From DATAPD01 sp036265385 (GTDB taxonomy: Bacteria > Acidobacteriota > Terriglobia > Terriglobales > Acidobacteriaceae), in the NCBI GenBank assembly GCA_036265385.1, contig DATAPD010000042.1:62001-126000 (forward strand): a stretch of DNA of 64,000 bases, in the 5' to 3' direction. Under the pieces are notes generated by a model. It was not told the DNA's origin. It searched no databases and saw only the letters and a list, made by a program, of their open reading frames with translations. The translations under genes and the position numbers were made by a program. Shown here piece after piece: positions 15,593 to 24,124 of the stretch. Numbering within the stretch: the first letter of the stretch is position 1; each line of letters starts with the position of its first letter.

Positions 15593-16078
15593 ATGACGTT
15601 GCAACCTGGGGAGCGCGCGCCCGAATTTGACTTGCCTGCAGTGGTCGGAGAGAAGGAAACTCGTGTCCGATCGCGCGATTATCTGGGAAAGAGACTATTA
15701 GTGGTTACGTTTCATCCGCTCGATTGGACACCCACGTGAGCGGCGCAACTGCCCGAACTCGACTCAAAACGAGCGAAGTTCGAGGGTTTGAATGCCCAGG
15801 TCGTGGGCATCAGCGCTGATTCGATCACTAGTCATATCGCTTGGCAGAAGAAGGAAATTGGCATCCTCAGTTTTCCGATCTGCGCTGACTTTTATCCGCA
15901 CGGGGCAGTGACACAGCAGTTCGGGATACTGCGCGACGGGCCGCCGGTTCCGGGGATTCCGGAGCGCGCTGCGTTCGTGGTGGATAAGGCTGGACTAGTG
16001 CGGTTCGCGAAGGTCTATCCATTGGACCAGGTGCCCGATGTAGACGAAATTCTGCGGGCGGTGGCGGAGGCGCAGTAG
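15593..16078 (+). CDS. Peroxiredoxin with in-frame TGA at the catalytic position; probable selenoprotein
   Basis: A 161-codon peroxiredoxin of the AhpE/thiol-specific antioxidant type that reduces peroxides. The frame from ATG 15593 (ribosome binding site GAGGG, 5 nt spacing) reads MTLQPGERAPEFDLP, then FHPLDWTPT at residues 40-48, then TGA (15737-15739, codon 49), and continues AAQLPELDSK to the normal stop. The invariant active-site motif is PxxxTxxC: here P42, T46 and codon 49 = TGA, so TGA replaces exactly the peroxidatic cysteine. The rest is intact (FPICADFYPHG, PERAAFVVD). Downstream of TGA, a hairpin with stem CTC/GAG and a 10-nt loop beginning with G (loop 15761-15770, 21 nt after TGA) could be a bacterial SECIS. 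The alternative is a pseudogene from a point mutation. No sel genes are in the window. Confidence 0.75.
15752..15786 (+). promoter_or_regulatory. Candidate bacterial SECIS element
   Basis: Immediately after the TGA of the peroxiredoxin, the RNA can form helices 15758-15760 with 15771-15773, 15755-15757 with 15779-15781, and 15752-15753 pairing near 15784-15785. The apical loop (15761-15770) begins with G, about 21 nt after TGA, within the spacing known for bacterial SECIS. It was folded by eye only. Confidence 0.4.
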
Positions 16079-16096
16079 AGTTTCCTGTCAAGGTAA

Positions 16097-17302
16097 CTAC
16101 TTCTTAGTGAACTCGGAAATAGCGACGAGCAATCGATCGATGTCTTCTGTCGAATCATATACATGGCAGGACACTCGTACTCCGCCAACTCCACTGGTAT
16201 AGCGGACTGATACAAGTATCTTTTGCTCCGCCAAGCGCGTAACCAGCTTCACGTTTTCCTCTGCCGATCCGATTGAGAAAGTCACGATGCCGGAACGGTT
16301 CTCTTTAGTTCGTGGTGTGATGAGGTCGATGCCCAGTCGGTCGATCCCTGCGATCAAGCGATCCGTGAGATTGATGATGTGGGACTCGATTTCGTGCTGG
16401 CCGATTTGTTCGACCAGTTTTAACGCCGCTGCGAGTCCGACTGCACCGGGATAATTTGCTGTTCCACCGATCTCGTAGCGTTGAGCTGTGCTGATAAACG
16501 AGTAGTCCTTGACCGGAATCATGCTCGGAGACTGGAAGTAGTTCCCCCAACCGCCTTTCGGGGTCTCGACATCAAGGTAACCTGCGATGGGCGGGTTCAA
16601 TCGGGGCATCGCGTCCCGGTTGATGTAAAGGAAACCGCAGCCGAAGGGCGCGTTTAGCCACTTGTGTCCACCACAAGCCAGGAAATCAACTGGCGTTTTG
16701 CGGACGTCAAAAGATATGGCGCCGAGTTGCTGGATCGCATCGACGACCAGCCAGATTTGACGCTCGCGACAGAAGCGGCTGAATGCTTCCAGGTTCAAGC
16801 GGAATCCATTGGACCATTGCACCGTGCTCAGTGTGATTACCCGTGTGCGCGAAGTAATTCGATCGGCAAAGTCCTCGATTCGAACTTCGCCATGGTGGTT
16901 CGGAATCACGTCGATTTCGATGCCGTCTTTTCTCTTCTGCGTCCAAGGCACAGCGACCTGGAAAAATTCAAGGTCGGACATCATGACCCGATCGCCGCTT
17001 TCGAGAGGAATGGCATTGGCCGCCAAGGTCAAACCGGCGGTTGTGCTTTCGACGAGCGCGATCTCAGCTTCGCTGGCGCTGATGAGTTTGGCAGCAGCTG
17101 GACGCGCCGCCGCGCGCATCTCGTCCATAAAAATGTGGTGCGCGGTGGAGGAGTCTAGTGGACAGACGAGCGTAAGTCCGAGAAACTTCTCGACCGCTTC
17201 CACGGCAGGACGCGAGGCCAGCGACACGCAGGCCGAGTCCATAAAGACTTTGTCGATGGCGCCGGGGAAATGCTGGCGCGCGGAGCCGATTGTGACTTGC
17301 AT
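16097..17302 (-). CDS. Class V aminotransferase-fold PLP enzyme
   Basis: A 401-residue PLP-dependent enzyme of fold type I, class V. The substrate region VFMDSACVSLASRPAVEA, the central VDAIQQLGAISFDV (about residue 205, with the PLP-pyridine aspartate) and GGHKWLNAPFGCGFLY (about residue 230, with the Schiff-base lysine) are clear. It lacks the RxGHHC cysteine loop of cysteine desulfurases, so a desulfurase or selenocysteine lyase role is not supported. Isopenicillin-epimerase-like or other lyase activities are more likely, and the substrate is unknown. The frame is open to 17446. The ATG at 17302 matches the family start and avoids overlap with mnmG. It ends 18 nt from the convergent peroxiredoxin. 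Confidence 0.75.
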   Translation of the reverse strand: MQVTIGSARQHFPGAIDKVFMDSACVSLASRPAVEAVEKFLGLTLVCPLDSSTAHHIFMDEMRAAARPAAAKLISASEAEIALVESTTAGLTLAANAIPLESGDRVMMSDLEFFQVAVPWTQKRKDGIEIDVIPNHHGEVRIEDFADRITSRTRVITLSTVQWSNGFRLNLEAFSRFCRERQIWLVVDAIQQLGAISFDVRKTPVDFLACGGHKWLNAPFGCGFLYINRDAMPRLNPPIAGYLDVETPKGGWGNYFQSPSMIPVKDYSFISTAQRYEIGGTANYPGAVGLAAALKLVEQIGQHEIESHIINLTDRLIAGIDRLGIDLITPRTKENRSGIVTFSIGSAEENVKLVTRLAEQKILVSVRYTSGVGGVRVSCHVYDSTEDIDRLLVAISEFTKK

Positions 17303-17402
17303 ATGTTCGTTGACTCTCGGACGCGAGTCATTTTTGAGCGTGTGCAGTGTACCCGATGTGGCGTAGAAGGTTGAGCGTTTGCTTTCTGGGAGTCGGCGGG
17401 AA

Positions 17403-19409
17403 TCAGAGCGCGGTCGCTTGCTCGCGGCGGCGACCCTGGATCTCAATGTAGACGTTGATCAGCGACACCGCTGCGGGAGTCACGCCGGGAATCCGGCTTG
17501 CGTGACCCAGCGTACGAGGTCGCACACGCTCGAGCTTTTCTTTCATCTCGCGGGATAGTCCGCTCACGGAACAGTACTCGAACCATTCCGGAATGGAACG
17601 CTGTTCTGCTTTCTTCAGCCGTTCGATTGACTTCTGCTGTTGCTGCAGGTAGCCGGCGTATTTGATTTCGGTTTCGACGGACTTCAACTCGTTTCGAATT
17701 TCAGATGGGAGGCGCCCCGCAAGATCGTCTGCCGAGTCGCGAGCGAAGAATTCGGGCGTCAGCTCTCGAAGGACGGGAGCCACCATCTCAATCGTCATTT
17801 CCGGGCGCTTCAAGATCTGAGCAAGAGTCTGTCCCGTGACAGATGGACCAAGTTCGACCGGGAGTTTGGTATCGGCGGTTACTCGAGCTTTCTCGAGTAG
17901 TTGTTTCATGCGGTCGAGTCGTTGCTGCTTGGCCAGATAGTCTGCCCACGCGGTGTCATTAATCAGGCCGACTCGCCTTCCATGTGGGGTCAGCCGACGA
18001 TCGGCATTGTCTATCCTCAGCTGCAAGCGGAACTCGGCTCGCGAAGTAAACATGCGATAGGGTTCGTTTGTTCCCTTAGAAATCAGATCGTCGATCAGAA
18101 TCGCGGTGTAGCCCTCGGTGCGATCAAGAATCAATGGCGGTCCCTGCTTTACCTGCAGAGCTGCATTGATGCCTGCCATCAGTCCCTGGCACGCGGCTTC
18201 TTCGTATCCGCTGGTCCCATTGATCTGGCCTGCCAGAAATAGCCCTGTGATTTTCTTCGTTTCGAGCGTGCGAACGAGTTCTGTCGGATCGATAGAGTCG
18301 TACTCGATGGCATAGCCAGGCCGCATCATCTCGGCGTTCTCGAGACCTGGAATCGACTTGATCACTGCGAGCTGCACATCGATTGGCAGAGAGGTGCTCA
18401 TGCCGTTCACATAGATCTCGTGGGTGTTCAAGCCTTCGGGCTCGAGGAACAACTGATGCGTCAGCTTGTCGGGGAATTTGACGATTTTATCTTCGATCGA
18501 GGGGCAATACCTCGGGCCGATCGACTGGATCTGACCGCTGTACATGGGCGAGCGGTGCACGTTCTCGCGAATCACGCGATGCGTTTCGTCAGTAGTAAAG
18601 GCAATGTGACAGGGCACCTGCTTGTCGTGGTGCGCTACCTTCTTCGTGCGGAAACTGAACGGAGTTGGGTCATCATCCCCGGGCTGAACTTCGAACTTCG
18701 ACCAATCGATCGTGCGGCCATCGAGTCGTGGTGGAGTTCCGGTCTTCAGGCGGCATCCGCGAAGTCCGAGTTGCTTGAGGGCCTCTCCCAGCAGCACTGC
18801 TGCCGGCTCACCAGAGCGTCCGGCAGGGTATTGCTGTTCACCGCAATGAATGAGGCCATTCAGGAATGTGCCGGTGGTTATGACGGTAGCGCTGGCGCCA
18901 ACTCGGCGACCGTCTCGAAGGACGATGCCGCGGCAAACTCGTCGTTCGTCTTCCGTCGTCCGCGGTCCGCTGGCGGTTGGTGCTGAAGGCTGAAGGCTGG
19001 AGCCGGTAAGCTGCTCGACTATCAAGTCCGCCACTTCGGCCTGCTTGATCTTCAGGTTCGGCTGTGCTTCGAGCACCTCGCGCATCTTCAATCGGTAAGC
19101 CTGTTTATCGCACTGGGCGCGCGGAGACCATACTGCCGGACCGCGTGAGGTGTTGAGGAGCCGGAACTGAATCCCGACGGCATCGGTTACTTCGCCCATG
19201 ATGCCGCCGAGGGCATCGACTTCGCGGACGAGGTGACCCTTGGCGATGCCTCCGATGGCCGGGTTGCAAGACATCTGGGCGATGAGGTCGACGTTCAAGG
19301 TGAACAAGGCGGTCTTAAGTCCCATGCGCGCTGCAGCCATGGCAGCCTCACATCCGGCATGCCCGGCGCCCACGACGACTACGTCGAACTGTTCATCAAA
19401 CCGCGTCAT
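17403..19409 (-). CDS. mnmG: tRNA U34 carboxymethylaminomethyl synthesis FAD enzyme MnmG (GidA)
   Basis: A 668-residue FAD protein that with MnmE modifies U34 of tRNAs reading split codon boxes. The N-terminus has the dinucleotide fold DVVVVGAGHAGCEAA (about residues 9-23). The family blocks MSCNPAIGG, GTPPRLDG and SYIEAA-like GTSGYEEAACQGL are present, and the C-terminal MnmE-binding domain ends in IQGRRREQ. It is longer than usual because about 20 residues (about 137-155) are inserted between DLIVE and RGIVLRDG, just before ITTGTFL. That insertion is encoded by eight heptamers of a 7-bp repeat (18945-19000). It keeps the frame, and the protein seems otherwise complete. Confidence 0.95.
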   Translation of the reverse strand: MTRFDEQFDVVVVGAGHAGCEAAMAAARMGLKTALFTLNVDLIAQMSCNPAIGGIAKGHLVREVDALGGIMGEVTDAVGIQFRLLNTSRGPAVWSPRAQCDKQAYRLKMREVLEAQPNLKIKQAEVADLIVEQLTGSSLQPSAPTASGPRTTEDERRVCRGIVLRDGRRVGASATVITTGTFLNGLIHCGEQQYPAGRSGEPAAVLLGEALKQLGLRGCRLKTGTPPRLDGRTIDWSKFEVQPGDDDPTPFSFRTKKVAHHDKQVPCHIAFTTDETHRVIRENVHRSPMYSGQIQSIGPRYCPSIEDKIVKFPDKLTHQLFLEPEGLNTHEIYVNGMSTSLPIDVQLAVIKSIPGLENAEMMRPGYAIEYDSIDPTELVRTLETKKITGLFLAGQINGTSGYEEAACQGLMAGINAALQVKQGPPLILDRTEGYTAILIDDLISKGTNEPYRMFTSRAEFRLQLRIDNADRRLTPHGRRVGLINDTAWADYLAKQQRLDRMKQLLEKARVTADTKLPVELGPSVTGQTLAQILKRPEMTIEMVAPVLRELTPEFFARDSADDLAGRLPSEIRNELKSVETEIKYAGYLQQQQKSIERLKKAEQRSIPEWFEYCSVSGLSREMKEKLERVRPRTLGHASRIPGVTPAAVSLINVYIEIQGRRREQATAL
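18945..19000. repeat. 7-bp period repeat inside mnmG
   Basis: Eight successive heptads can be aligned, from TCCGTCG / TCCGCGG / TCCGCTG types to AGGCTGA / AGGCTGG types. They encode the extra residues of MnmG. CCGTCGTCC-like words recur at 35877-35904. Confidence 0.7.
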
Positions 19410-19705
19410 GTTTACTCAAAATCTCGTAGAAATTCTTTGGCTCAAACCGAAGATCGGCGCCCAGAGCCATGAAGCGGATCAGGCCGCCCCTGGAGGGACA
19501 TTTAGATTCATTCTACCAATCTGCGGGGACAAGGCGGCTGGGCCGATGGCCAGCCCCTCCGTTGTTGTACTCCTAGGCGTTGGTTTTGCTCAGGGAATTC
19601 ACGTTAATCACCATCGTACCCAGCGCCGGACACCAAAAGTAATGGGCAAAATTCCTTTTGTGGTACGGCTTTTGAGTACAAAGCGGGTAGCATGTCTTTG
19701 CACGC
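19410..19705. other. Intergenic region with one strong hairpin
   Basis: A 296-nt gap between divergent mnmG and the 19706 gene. I see no gene. A GC-rich hairpin spans about 19536-19555 (GGCTG/CAGCC outer, GCC/GGC inner). Promoters for both genes should lie here. Confidence 0.4.
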
Positions 19706-20134
19706 ATGCAAAACCGCAACAAAGTCGTGGTCGCCTTCCTGGATGGCCGACGTCTTAAAGGTTTTCTCTACGATTTCTCGCCATTACGCGGGTACTTCTT
19801 TCTGTTCCCCGAGAACGATGGACACCCTCAGCCCGCTGCCGGGCTCCTGGTTAGACTGGCGGATCTCAAGGCGCTCTTTTTTGTAAAAGACTTCATCGGC
19901 AAGGCTGGCCAGGGCAGGCACGAGCTCGCGAATATCGCTGAGCATCAGGAGCACGTGGAGGTGGTCTTTGCCGACGGGGAAATCGGGATCGGGATGGCAG
20001 AACCTGCCGATATGGGCGGCTTAGGATTCTTTCTGACCCCGACTGATCATGCAAATAACGAACGCATTTTCGTGGTGAATGCTAATGTGCGCCAAGTTCG
20101 GCGCCGGCAGGACGCGGCCGCACAACACGCTTGA
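19706..20134 (+). CDS. Conserved protein of unknown function
   Basis: A 142-residue soluble protein I cannot assign to a named family. The N-terminal half (VVVAFLDGRRLKGFLYDFSPLRGYFFLFP, then LVRLADLKALFFVKDFIGK) reads like a small beta-barrel regulatory domain of the PilZ or SH3 sort. The C-terminal half (HVEVVFADGEIGIGMAEP, GLGFFLTPTDHANNERIFVVNANVRQV) repeats the pattern 'VVFADGE...GF...P', suggesting a duplicated domain. No signal peptide or membrane helix. It stands alone, divergent from mnmG. The repeated FxDG motif and lack of catalytic residues suggest a binding or adaptor role, by inference only. Confidence 0.65.
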   Translation: MQNRNKVVVAFLDGRRLKGFLYDFSPLRGYFFLFPENDGHPQPAAGLLVRLADLKALFFVKDFIGKAGQGRHELANIAEHQEHVEVVFADGEIGIGMAEPADMGGLGFFLTPTDHANNERIFVVNANVRQVRRRQDAAAQHA

Positions 20135-20299
20135 ATTCGTATGCGTATGAGACTGACTGAGGAAAGCCCAAGAATTAACAGTTCTTTATTCTTTCCCGTA
20201 TTCACGGGCCAGTAATATCGCGGGATGCCTCAGGAGCCGCTTCGAATCTTTCGTTTCTACGACAGCGTTGGAGACGCAGAAAAAGCGAACTGACGTTTT

Positions 20300-21028
20300 C
20301 TACTCGAGTTCTTTACTTCTTAGAGCAGCAGTCAGGCTGGCGAGGCTTTGACGTTGTCTCCCATGCTCATCAAAGTTTGCGGGATAGAGCCAGCGTTCAA
20401 AGCATGTTTTCAAGGCGGGCCACTCGTGATCGAGAATCGAGAACCAAGCTGTGTCGCGGTTGCGATTCTTGTAGATCGTTGCTTGCCGGAAAATCCCTTC
20501 GAAACGGAAACCTAAGCGTCGCGCAGCGGATTGCGAGGGCGCATTCAGCGCATCGCATTTCCATTCGTATCGGCGATATCCGAGTTCATCGAACACGCGC
20601 TTCATCATCAGGTACATGGCCTCGGTAGCGGCAGGTGTTTTTTGCAGAGGGGGAGCGTAATTGATGTGGCCAACTTCGATCACGCCTGCTTTCTCATCAA
20701 TGCGCAGATAACTCGCGACACCGACGGCGGAACCAGTCTTATCGATCACTGCGTAAAACATGGGGTCATCGCCAAGGCAGGTGTCTTCCATCCACTTGCG
20801 ATATGTGTCTAGGGTTTCGAATGGGCCATATGCGAGATAGGTCCAGTTTTTTCCTTCGCTATCAAGTTGATTGGCGGCATGGAGGGAAGCGGCGTGTTGC
20901 TCGACGTCGATTGGTTCAAGCTGACAAAAATGCCCAAGCATTGTGGTGCGCGGCGGCCGCGGGCGCGTGCTCCAGTTGGGAACGGCAAATCCAATCGGCT
21001 GACCAAGCTCGTCCGTTTTCTGTGACAT
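20300..21028 (-). CDS. GNAT family N-acetyltransferase (RimJ/RimL-like)
   Basis: A 242-residue protein of the RimJ/RimL branch of acetyl-CoA-dependent acetyltransferases. It has an N-terminal extension, then LGHFCQLEPIDVEQHAASLH, the IEVGHINYAPPLQKTPAATEAMYLMMKRVF strand-helix that forms the acetyl-CoA site (about residues 116-145), and the late signature WKCDALNAPSQSAARRLGFRFEG (about 156-178). Substrates may be protein N-termini or small molecules and cannot be told here. Its start lies 101 nt from the divergent beta-lactamase-like gene. GAGGATCC precedes the ATG. Confidence 0.82.
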   Translation of the reverse strand: MSQKTDELGQPIGFAVPNWSTRPRPPRTTMLGHFCQLEPIDVEQHAASLHAANQLDSEGKNWTYLAYGPFETLDTYRKWMEDTCLGDDPMFYAVIDKTGSAVGVASYLRIDEKAGVIEVGHINYAPPLQKTPAATEAMYLMMKRVFDELGYRRYEWKCDALNAPSQSAARRLGFRFEGIFRQATIYKNRNRDTAWFSILDHEWPALKTCFERWLYPANFDEHGRQRQSLASLTAALRSKELE

Positions 21029-21129
21029 GGATCCTCAGTTCGGGGGGATTCGCGAGCGGGTCCGAATCCTTGCATCTGCGCACGTATAATCGCGTGCTCC
21101 GATTCTCTCATTCGGACCGGGTAACTTCC

Positions 21130-22167
21130 ATGTCATCGAGCATCCCCAAAGTTGTACTGGCTATTCTGTTCTTCGCCGGAGTTGTTTCCGCGCAGGTTGT
21201 AGGGTCATCCTCTTCCGCTCGATCCGCGAGTCCTGATCTCGCGGCATTGCGGGCCAAGCTCGAACAGATCCGAGGGGGCTTTCCCGGCGTCATGTCCGTT
21301 TACATGAAGAACCTTTCGACCGGAGAGGAGCTCGTGCTTGACTCTGACAAGGTGATGGAGACATTCAGCATTATCAAACTCGCGATTGCTGCCGAGCTCG
21401 TTCACCAGGCCGGGACCGGGAAACTGTCCTTGACGGACCGGGTCTCACTGACGGCAGGAAATCGGCGATTGCCGTCCGGCGTGCTTTATGCGCTAGATCC
21501 CGGACTGACTCCAACTCTCAAAGATTTGCTCACGCTGATGATCATCATCAGCGACAACGAGGCGACGGATGCGTTGGCCGACAAGCTGGGACGGGATCAG
21601 ATTACTGCTTACATGCGGACCCTTGGGCTCGAGAAAACAACCATCCAATTTTCGGACTTGGATTGGGACCGTCACTGGCTTGGCTCGCTTGATCCTAAAT
21701 ATCTCAATGCCAGTGGCGACCAAACGATTGATTTTCCGTTCGGAAAATATAGCGAGCAGCAGGTGCAGGACGCGTTCGGACGCACCATTTACGACGCCGG
21801 TATTTACTTCGGCCATAGCACGACACGCGAGATTGGACGCCTGCTCGAAATGATGGTGAATGGAAAACTTGTATCAAAAGATGCGAGTGCGCTGATTTTG
21901 GGGATCATGGAAAAACAGCAGGTGAATGACAGGTTTCCGCGCTATCTCAAGAATGTGCGGATCGCGCACAAAACGGGAGACGGGCAGCCTTTCATTGCCA
22001 ACGACGCCGGTGTGTTGTGGGTAAACAATCAGCCAATCGTTCTCGTTGTGTTTACTGGCCATCATCGTGGCGCGACCGCGACGTTGCACGACACGATTGC
22101 CCGGATTGCTGCGCTCGTGGTTCAGCAGTACGGGGGAGAAGTCAATCTTCCTGAGGCGCAGCACTAG
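21130..22167 (+). CDS. Class A beta-lactamase-like serine hydrolase, exported
   Basis: A 345-residue exported penicillin-interacting hydrolase. A signal peptide (VVLAILFFAGVVSAQ) precedes the domain. The SxxK motif is in FSIIKLAI (about residue 79, nucleophile serine and general-base lysine), the SDN motif in IISDNEATD (about 138) and KTG in AHKTGDG (about 285). All three class A signatures are therefore present. It is longer than classical class A enzymes, with an extended region between SDN and KTG. Resistance to beta-lactams is possible but unproven, since environmental relatives include low-activity hydrolases. The start at 21130 is chosen because the signal peptide begins there. The 3' end overlaps the convergent kbaZ by 4 nt. 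Confidence 0.85.
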   Translation: MSSSIPKVVLAILFFAGVVSAQVVGSSSSARSASPDLAALRAKLEQIRGGFPGVMSVYMKNLSTGEELVLDSDKVMETFSIIKLAIAAELVHQAGTGKLSLTDRVSLTAGNRRLPSGVLYALDPGLTPTLKDLLTLMIIISDNEATDALADKLGRDQITAYMRTLGLEKTTIQFSDLDWDRHWLGSLDPKYLNASGDQTIDFPFGKYSEQQVQDAFGRTIYDAGIYFGHSTTREIGRLLEMMVNGKLVSKDASALILGIMEKQQVNDRFPRYLKNVRIAHKTGDGQPFIANDAGVLWVNNQPIVLVVFTGHHRGATATLHDTIARIAALVVQQYGGEVNLPEAQH

Positions 22168-23444
22168 GTCGGTTCACAGGCTTGTTGATATTTTCTTAAA
22201 ACATCAGCCACGTGGCCATCCATTAACTCTGTAGCGCGAGGTGCGATGCGACCCTCCCGGACGGCGTCATACTGATCGGGCAGATACTGACTCACCAAGC
22301 TCAACGGAATTTCATGCGAGAGATTGTGAAAAAGCCGATCTACTTCACGATGTACTGACGGATCGGGCCAGTAATACCGGCAGCGATCGCTCAAGCTGAA
22401 CATCCGGGCGAACTTTTTCTGCTCGTCACTGCCACCGTAGTAGGACTGCCAGTGCTCTGGATTGCGCAGCATTGCGTCTTCCAACGCCTCACGAACGCGC
22501 GATAGCGTTACCCCGTGGATTAGTTCTTTCTCGATCGCGCTTAGTGTAAACAGCGCTTCGCGATAGGCAAAGGTGAGCCAGGGGCCAACCTTAAGAATTG
22601 CGAAGTGATTTTCGACCAGCGCTCTTAGCCCAGCGTTGGTCTGGTAGTCGGTGGAGTGTGCTTCGTACACAAGGTCGGGATTCGAGGGGAGAGCGCTCGC
22701 CAAGTCACGCGCCTTTGCACGCTCATAGTCAAAAACGGTCGCGTCTCCGAATTCAACGCCGGGCTGTACGACCAGTCCGATAACGCGATCCCATGCGGCC
22801 TCCAGCCCATGTGCGATGAACGCACGGTGTGTCACGTCGAGCGTTTGTCGCATGTCATCCACCTTCGTCACAACTGGCCCGGCATTTTCCAGTTGCTCGC
22901 CGCCTGGAACGGGAACCTCCGTTCCGATGACGTAGACCAGCTCGGTGTTTTGGGTTTCTGCGCTTGCTTGCTCTGCAGCCTTACACATACGCGCAGCACG
23001 TTCTGCAACAACTGCATCACTTAAACGTTCTGGGTCATCGGCACACGCCATGCTCGCATCGAGATGAATTTTTCCGTACCCAGCCAGCACACAATCTCGC
23101 ACGAGAACGCACGCCTTTTCCATGGCGGCTGCGTTCTTCTCTTTTCGCCAAGGATAGGGACCAAGGTGGTCGCCGCCTAAGAGCACACGATCTGCTTGCA
23201 GGCCCACGCGCCGCGCGATGCTGTGGACGTATTCGCGGAAGTCTTGAGGATGCATGCCGGTGTATCCACCGAACTGATTTACCTGGTTCGATGTGGATTC
23301 AATGAGCAGGCGAGATTCGCTACCGAGTGCCTGTCGCATCGCCGACTCCAGAACGGATTCATGCGCCGAGCACACCGAAAACACTCCGACAGCTTCGCTG
23401 TTTCGGTTTCGTCGCACGACGTCGCGCAGCCACTCAGTACCCAC
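22164..23444 (-). CDS. kbaZ: D-tagatose-1,6-bisphosphate aldolase, KbaZ/GatZ-type subunit
   Basis: A 426-residue protein of the GatZ/KbaZ family. In enterobacteria it is the non-catalytic partner that stabilises the class II tagatose-bisphosphate aldolase KbaY/GatY. Recognisable blocks are LLIESTSNQVNQFGGYTGM (about residues 46-64), LGGDHLGPYPW (about 89-99), KIHLDAS, VYVIGTEVPVPGG and FEAHSTDYQT-like VYEAHSTDYQTNAGL. A catalytic KbaY is not in the window. GatZ-type proteins may have their own activity outside enterobacteria. The start is GTG with AGGGG upstream. The gene is convergent with the beta-lactamase gene with a 4-nt overlap. Confidence 0.85.
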   Translation of the reverse strand: MGTEWLRDVVRRNRNSEAVGVFSVCSAHESVLESAMRQALGSESRLLIESTSNQVNQFGGYTGMHPQDFREYVHSIARRVGLQADRVLLGGDHLGPYPWRKEKNAAAMEKACVLVRDCVLAGYGKIHLDASMACADDPERLSDAVVAERAARMCKAAEQASAETQNTELVYVIGTEVPVPGGEQLENAGPVVTKVDDMRQTLDVTHRAFIAHGLEAAWDRVIGLVVQPGVEFGDATVFDYERAKARDLASALPSNPDLVYEAHSTDYQTNAGLRALVENHFAILKVGPWLTFAYREALFTLSAIEKELIHGVTLSRVREALEDAMLRNPEHWQSYYGGSDEQKKFARMFSLSDRCRYYWPDPSVHREVDRLFHNLSHEIPLSLVSQYLPDQYDAVREGRIAPRATELMDGHVADVLRKYQQACEPT

Positions 23445-23503
23445 GAGCTATCCCCTGCATGTGTGCTCCCGTTGTCATTTTTCGTATTTATTGCGAGAAG
23501 TGG

Positions 23504-23941
23504 CTATTTTTCGACCGCATAACCTTTCGCCTGCCAGGCCGCAATGCCACCTAACATCGATTTCACGTTCTTGTATCCCATTTTTTGCAATGTGTCCGTC
23601 GCGAGTGCAGAACGAGCTCCACTATGGCAGTAGACCACAATCGGCGTGTTCGAATCGGGCGCTACCGGTTCGATGCTCTTCTCGAGAAGGCCGCGCGAGA
23701 CATGGACAGCTTCGCGGATGTGTCCAGCGGACCATTCGTTATCCTCTCGGACATCGAGCAGCAAGAATTTTTCTTTTCGATCGAGCCGTGTTTTCACCTC
23801 TTCGACCGGTGTTTCCTGAATGTTTCGTTTAGCATCTGCCACTATCTGCTGGAATTTCGAAGTTGGTTGTGTAGGCTGCTGAGCTACTCCAGAAGCAATC
23901 AGGATAGCCGCAACGAACATTCCAAGTGCTGTGAGGCGCAT
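23504..23941 (-). CDS. Exported rhodanese-domain protein
   Basis: A 145-residue single rhodanese domain with a signal peptide (MRLTALGMFVAAILIASGVAQ). The domain has LLLDVREDNEWSAGHI (about residues 65-80) and the active-site loop CHSGARS (about 105-111), whose cysteine carries a persulfide in sulfurtransferases. It ends MLGGIAAWQAKGY as usual. It likely handles sulfane sulfur in the periplasm. The ATG at 23941 is used because GGAGGAACT lies directly before it. A start at 23962 would bury that ribosome binding site in the coding region. Confidence 0.88.
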   Translation of the reverse strand: MRLTALGMFVAAILIASGVAQQPTQPTSKFQQIVADAKRNIQETPVEEVKTRLDRKEKFLLLDVREDNEWSAGHIREAVHVSRGLLEKSIEPVAPDSNTPIVVYCHSGARSALATDTLQKMGYKNVKSMLGGIAAWQAKGYAVEK

Positions 23942-24100
23942 AGTTCCTCCCATCTGAGACAAAAGATTTTATCGCCATCACTGTGAGATCGCTGTGATCT
24001 GTGAATACGCGTGTTCGCGGGAAAGAGTCCTCGAATCGTTCGGGGAGTTCTATGCCGGAGCCGGAGCTCAGGAGCGAAATAGCCGCCCTTGTCTGGATAA

Positions 24101-24116
24101 TGTTATAGGTGTAACA
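24101..24116 (+). promoter_or_regulatory. Palindromic operator candidate before chrB
   Basis: TGTTATAGGTGTAACA is a perfect 5-6-5 inverted repeat (TGTTA/TAACA) ending 8 nt before the chrB start codon. A repressor bound here would block initiation of the whole chr operon. ChrB itself is a candidate, as chrB controls chr operons in proteobacteria. Confidence 0.5.
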
Positions 24117-24124
24117 TTTATGTA

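Noticed and set aside
16097..17302. Class V aminotransferase as selenocysteine lyase for the nearby Sec peroxiredoxin
   Set aside because: It lacks the cysteine loop expected of desulfurase/selenocysteine lyase enzymes, and the two genes are convergent, not an operon.
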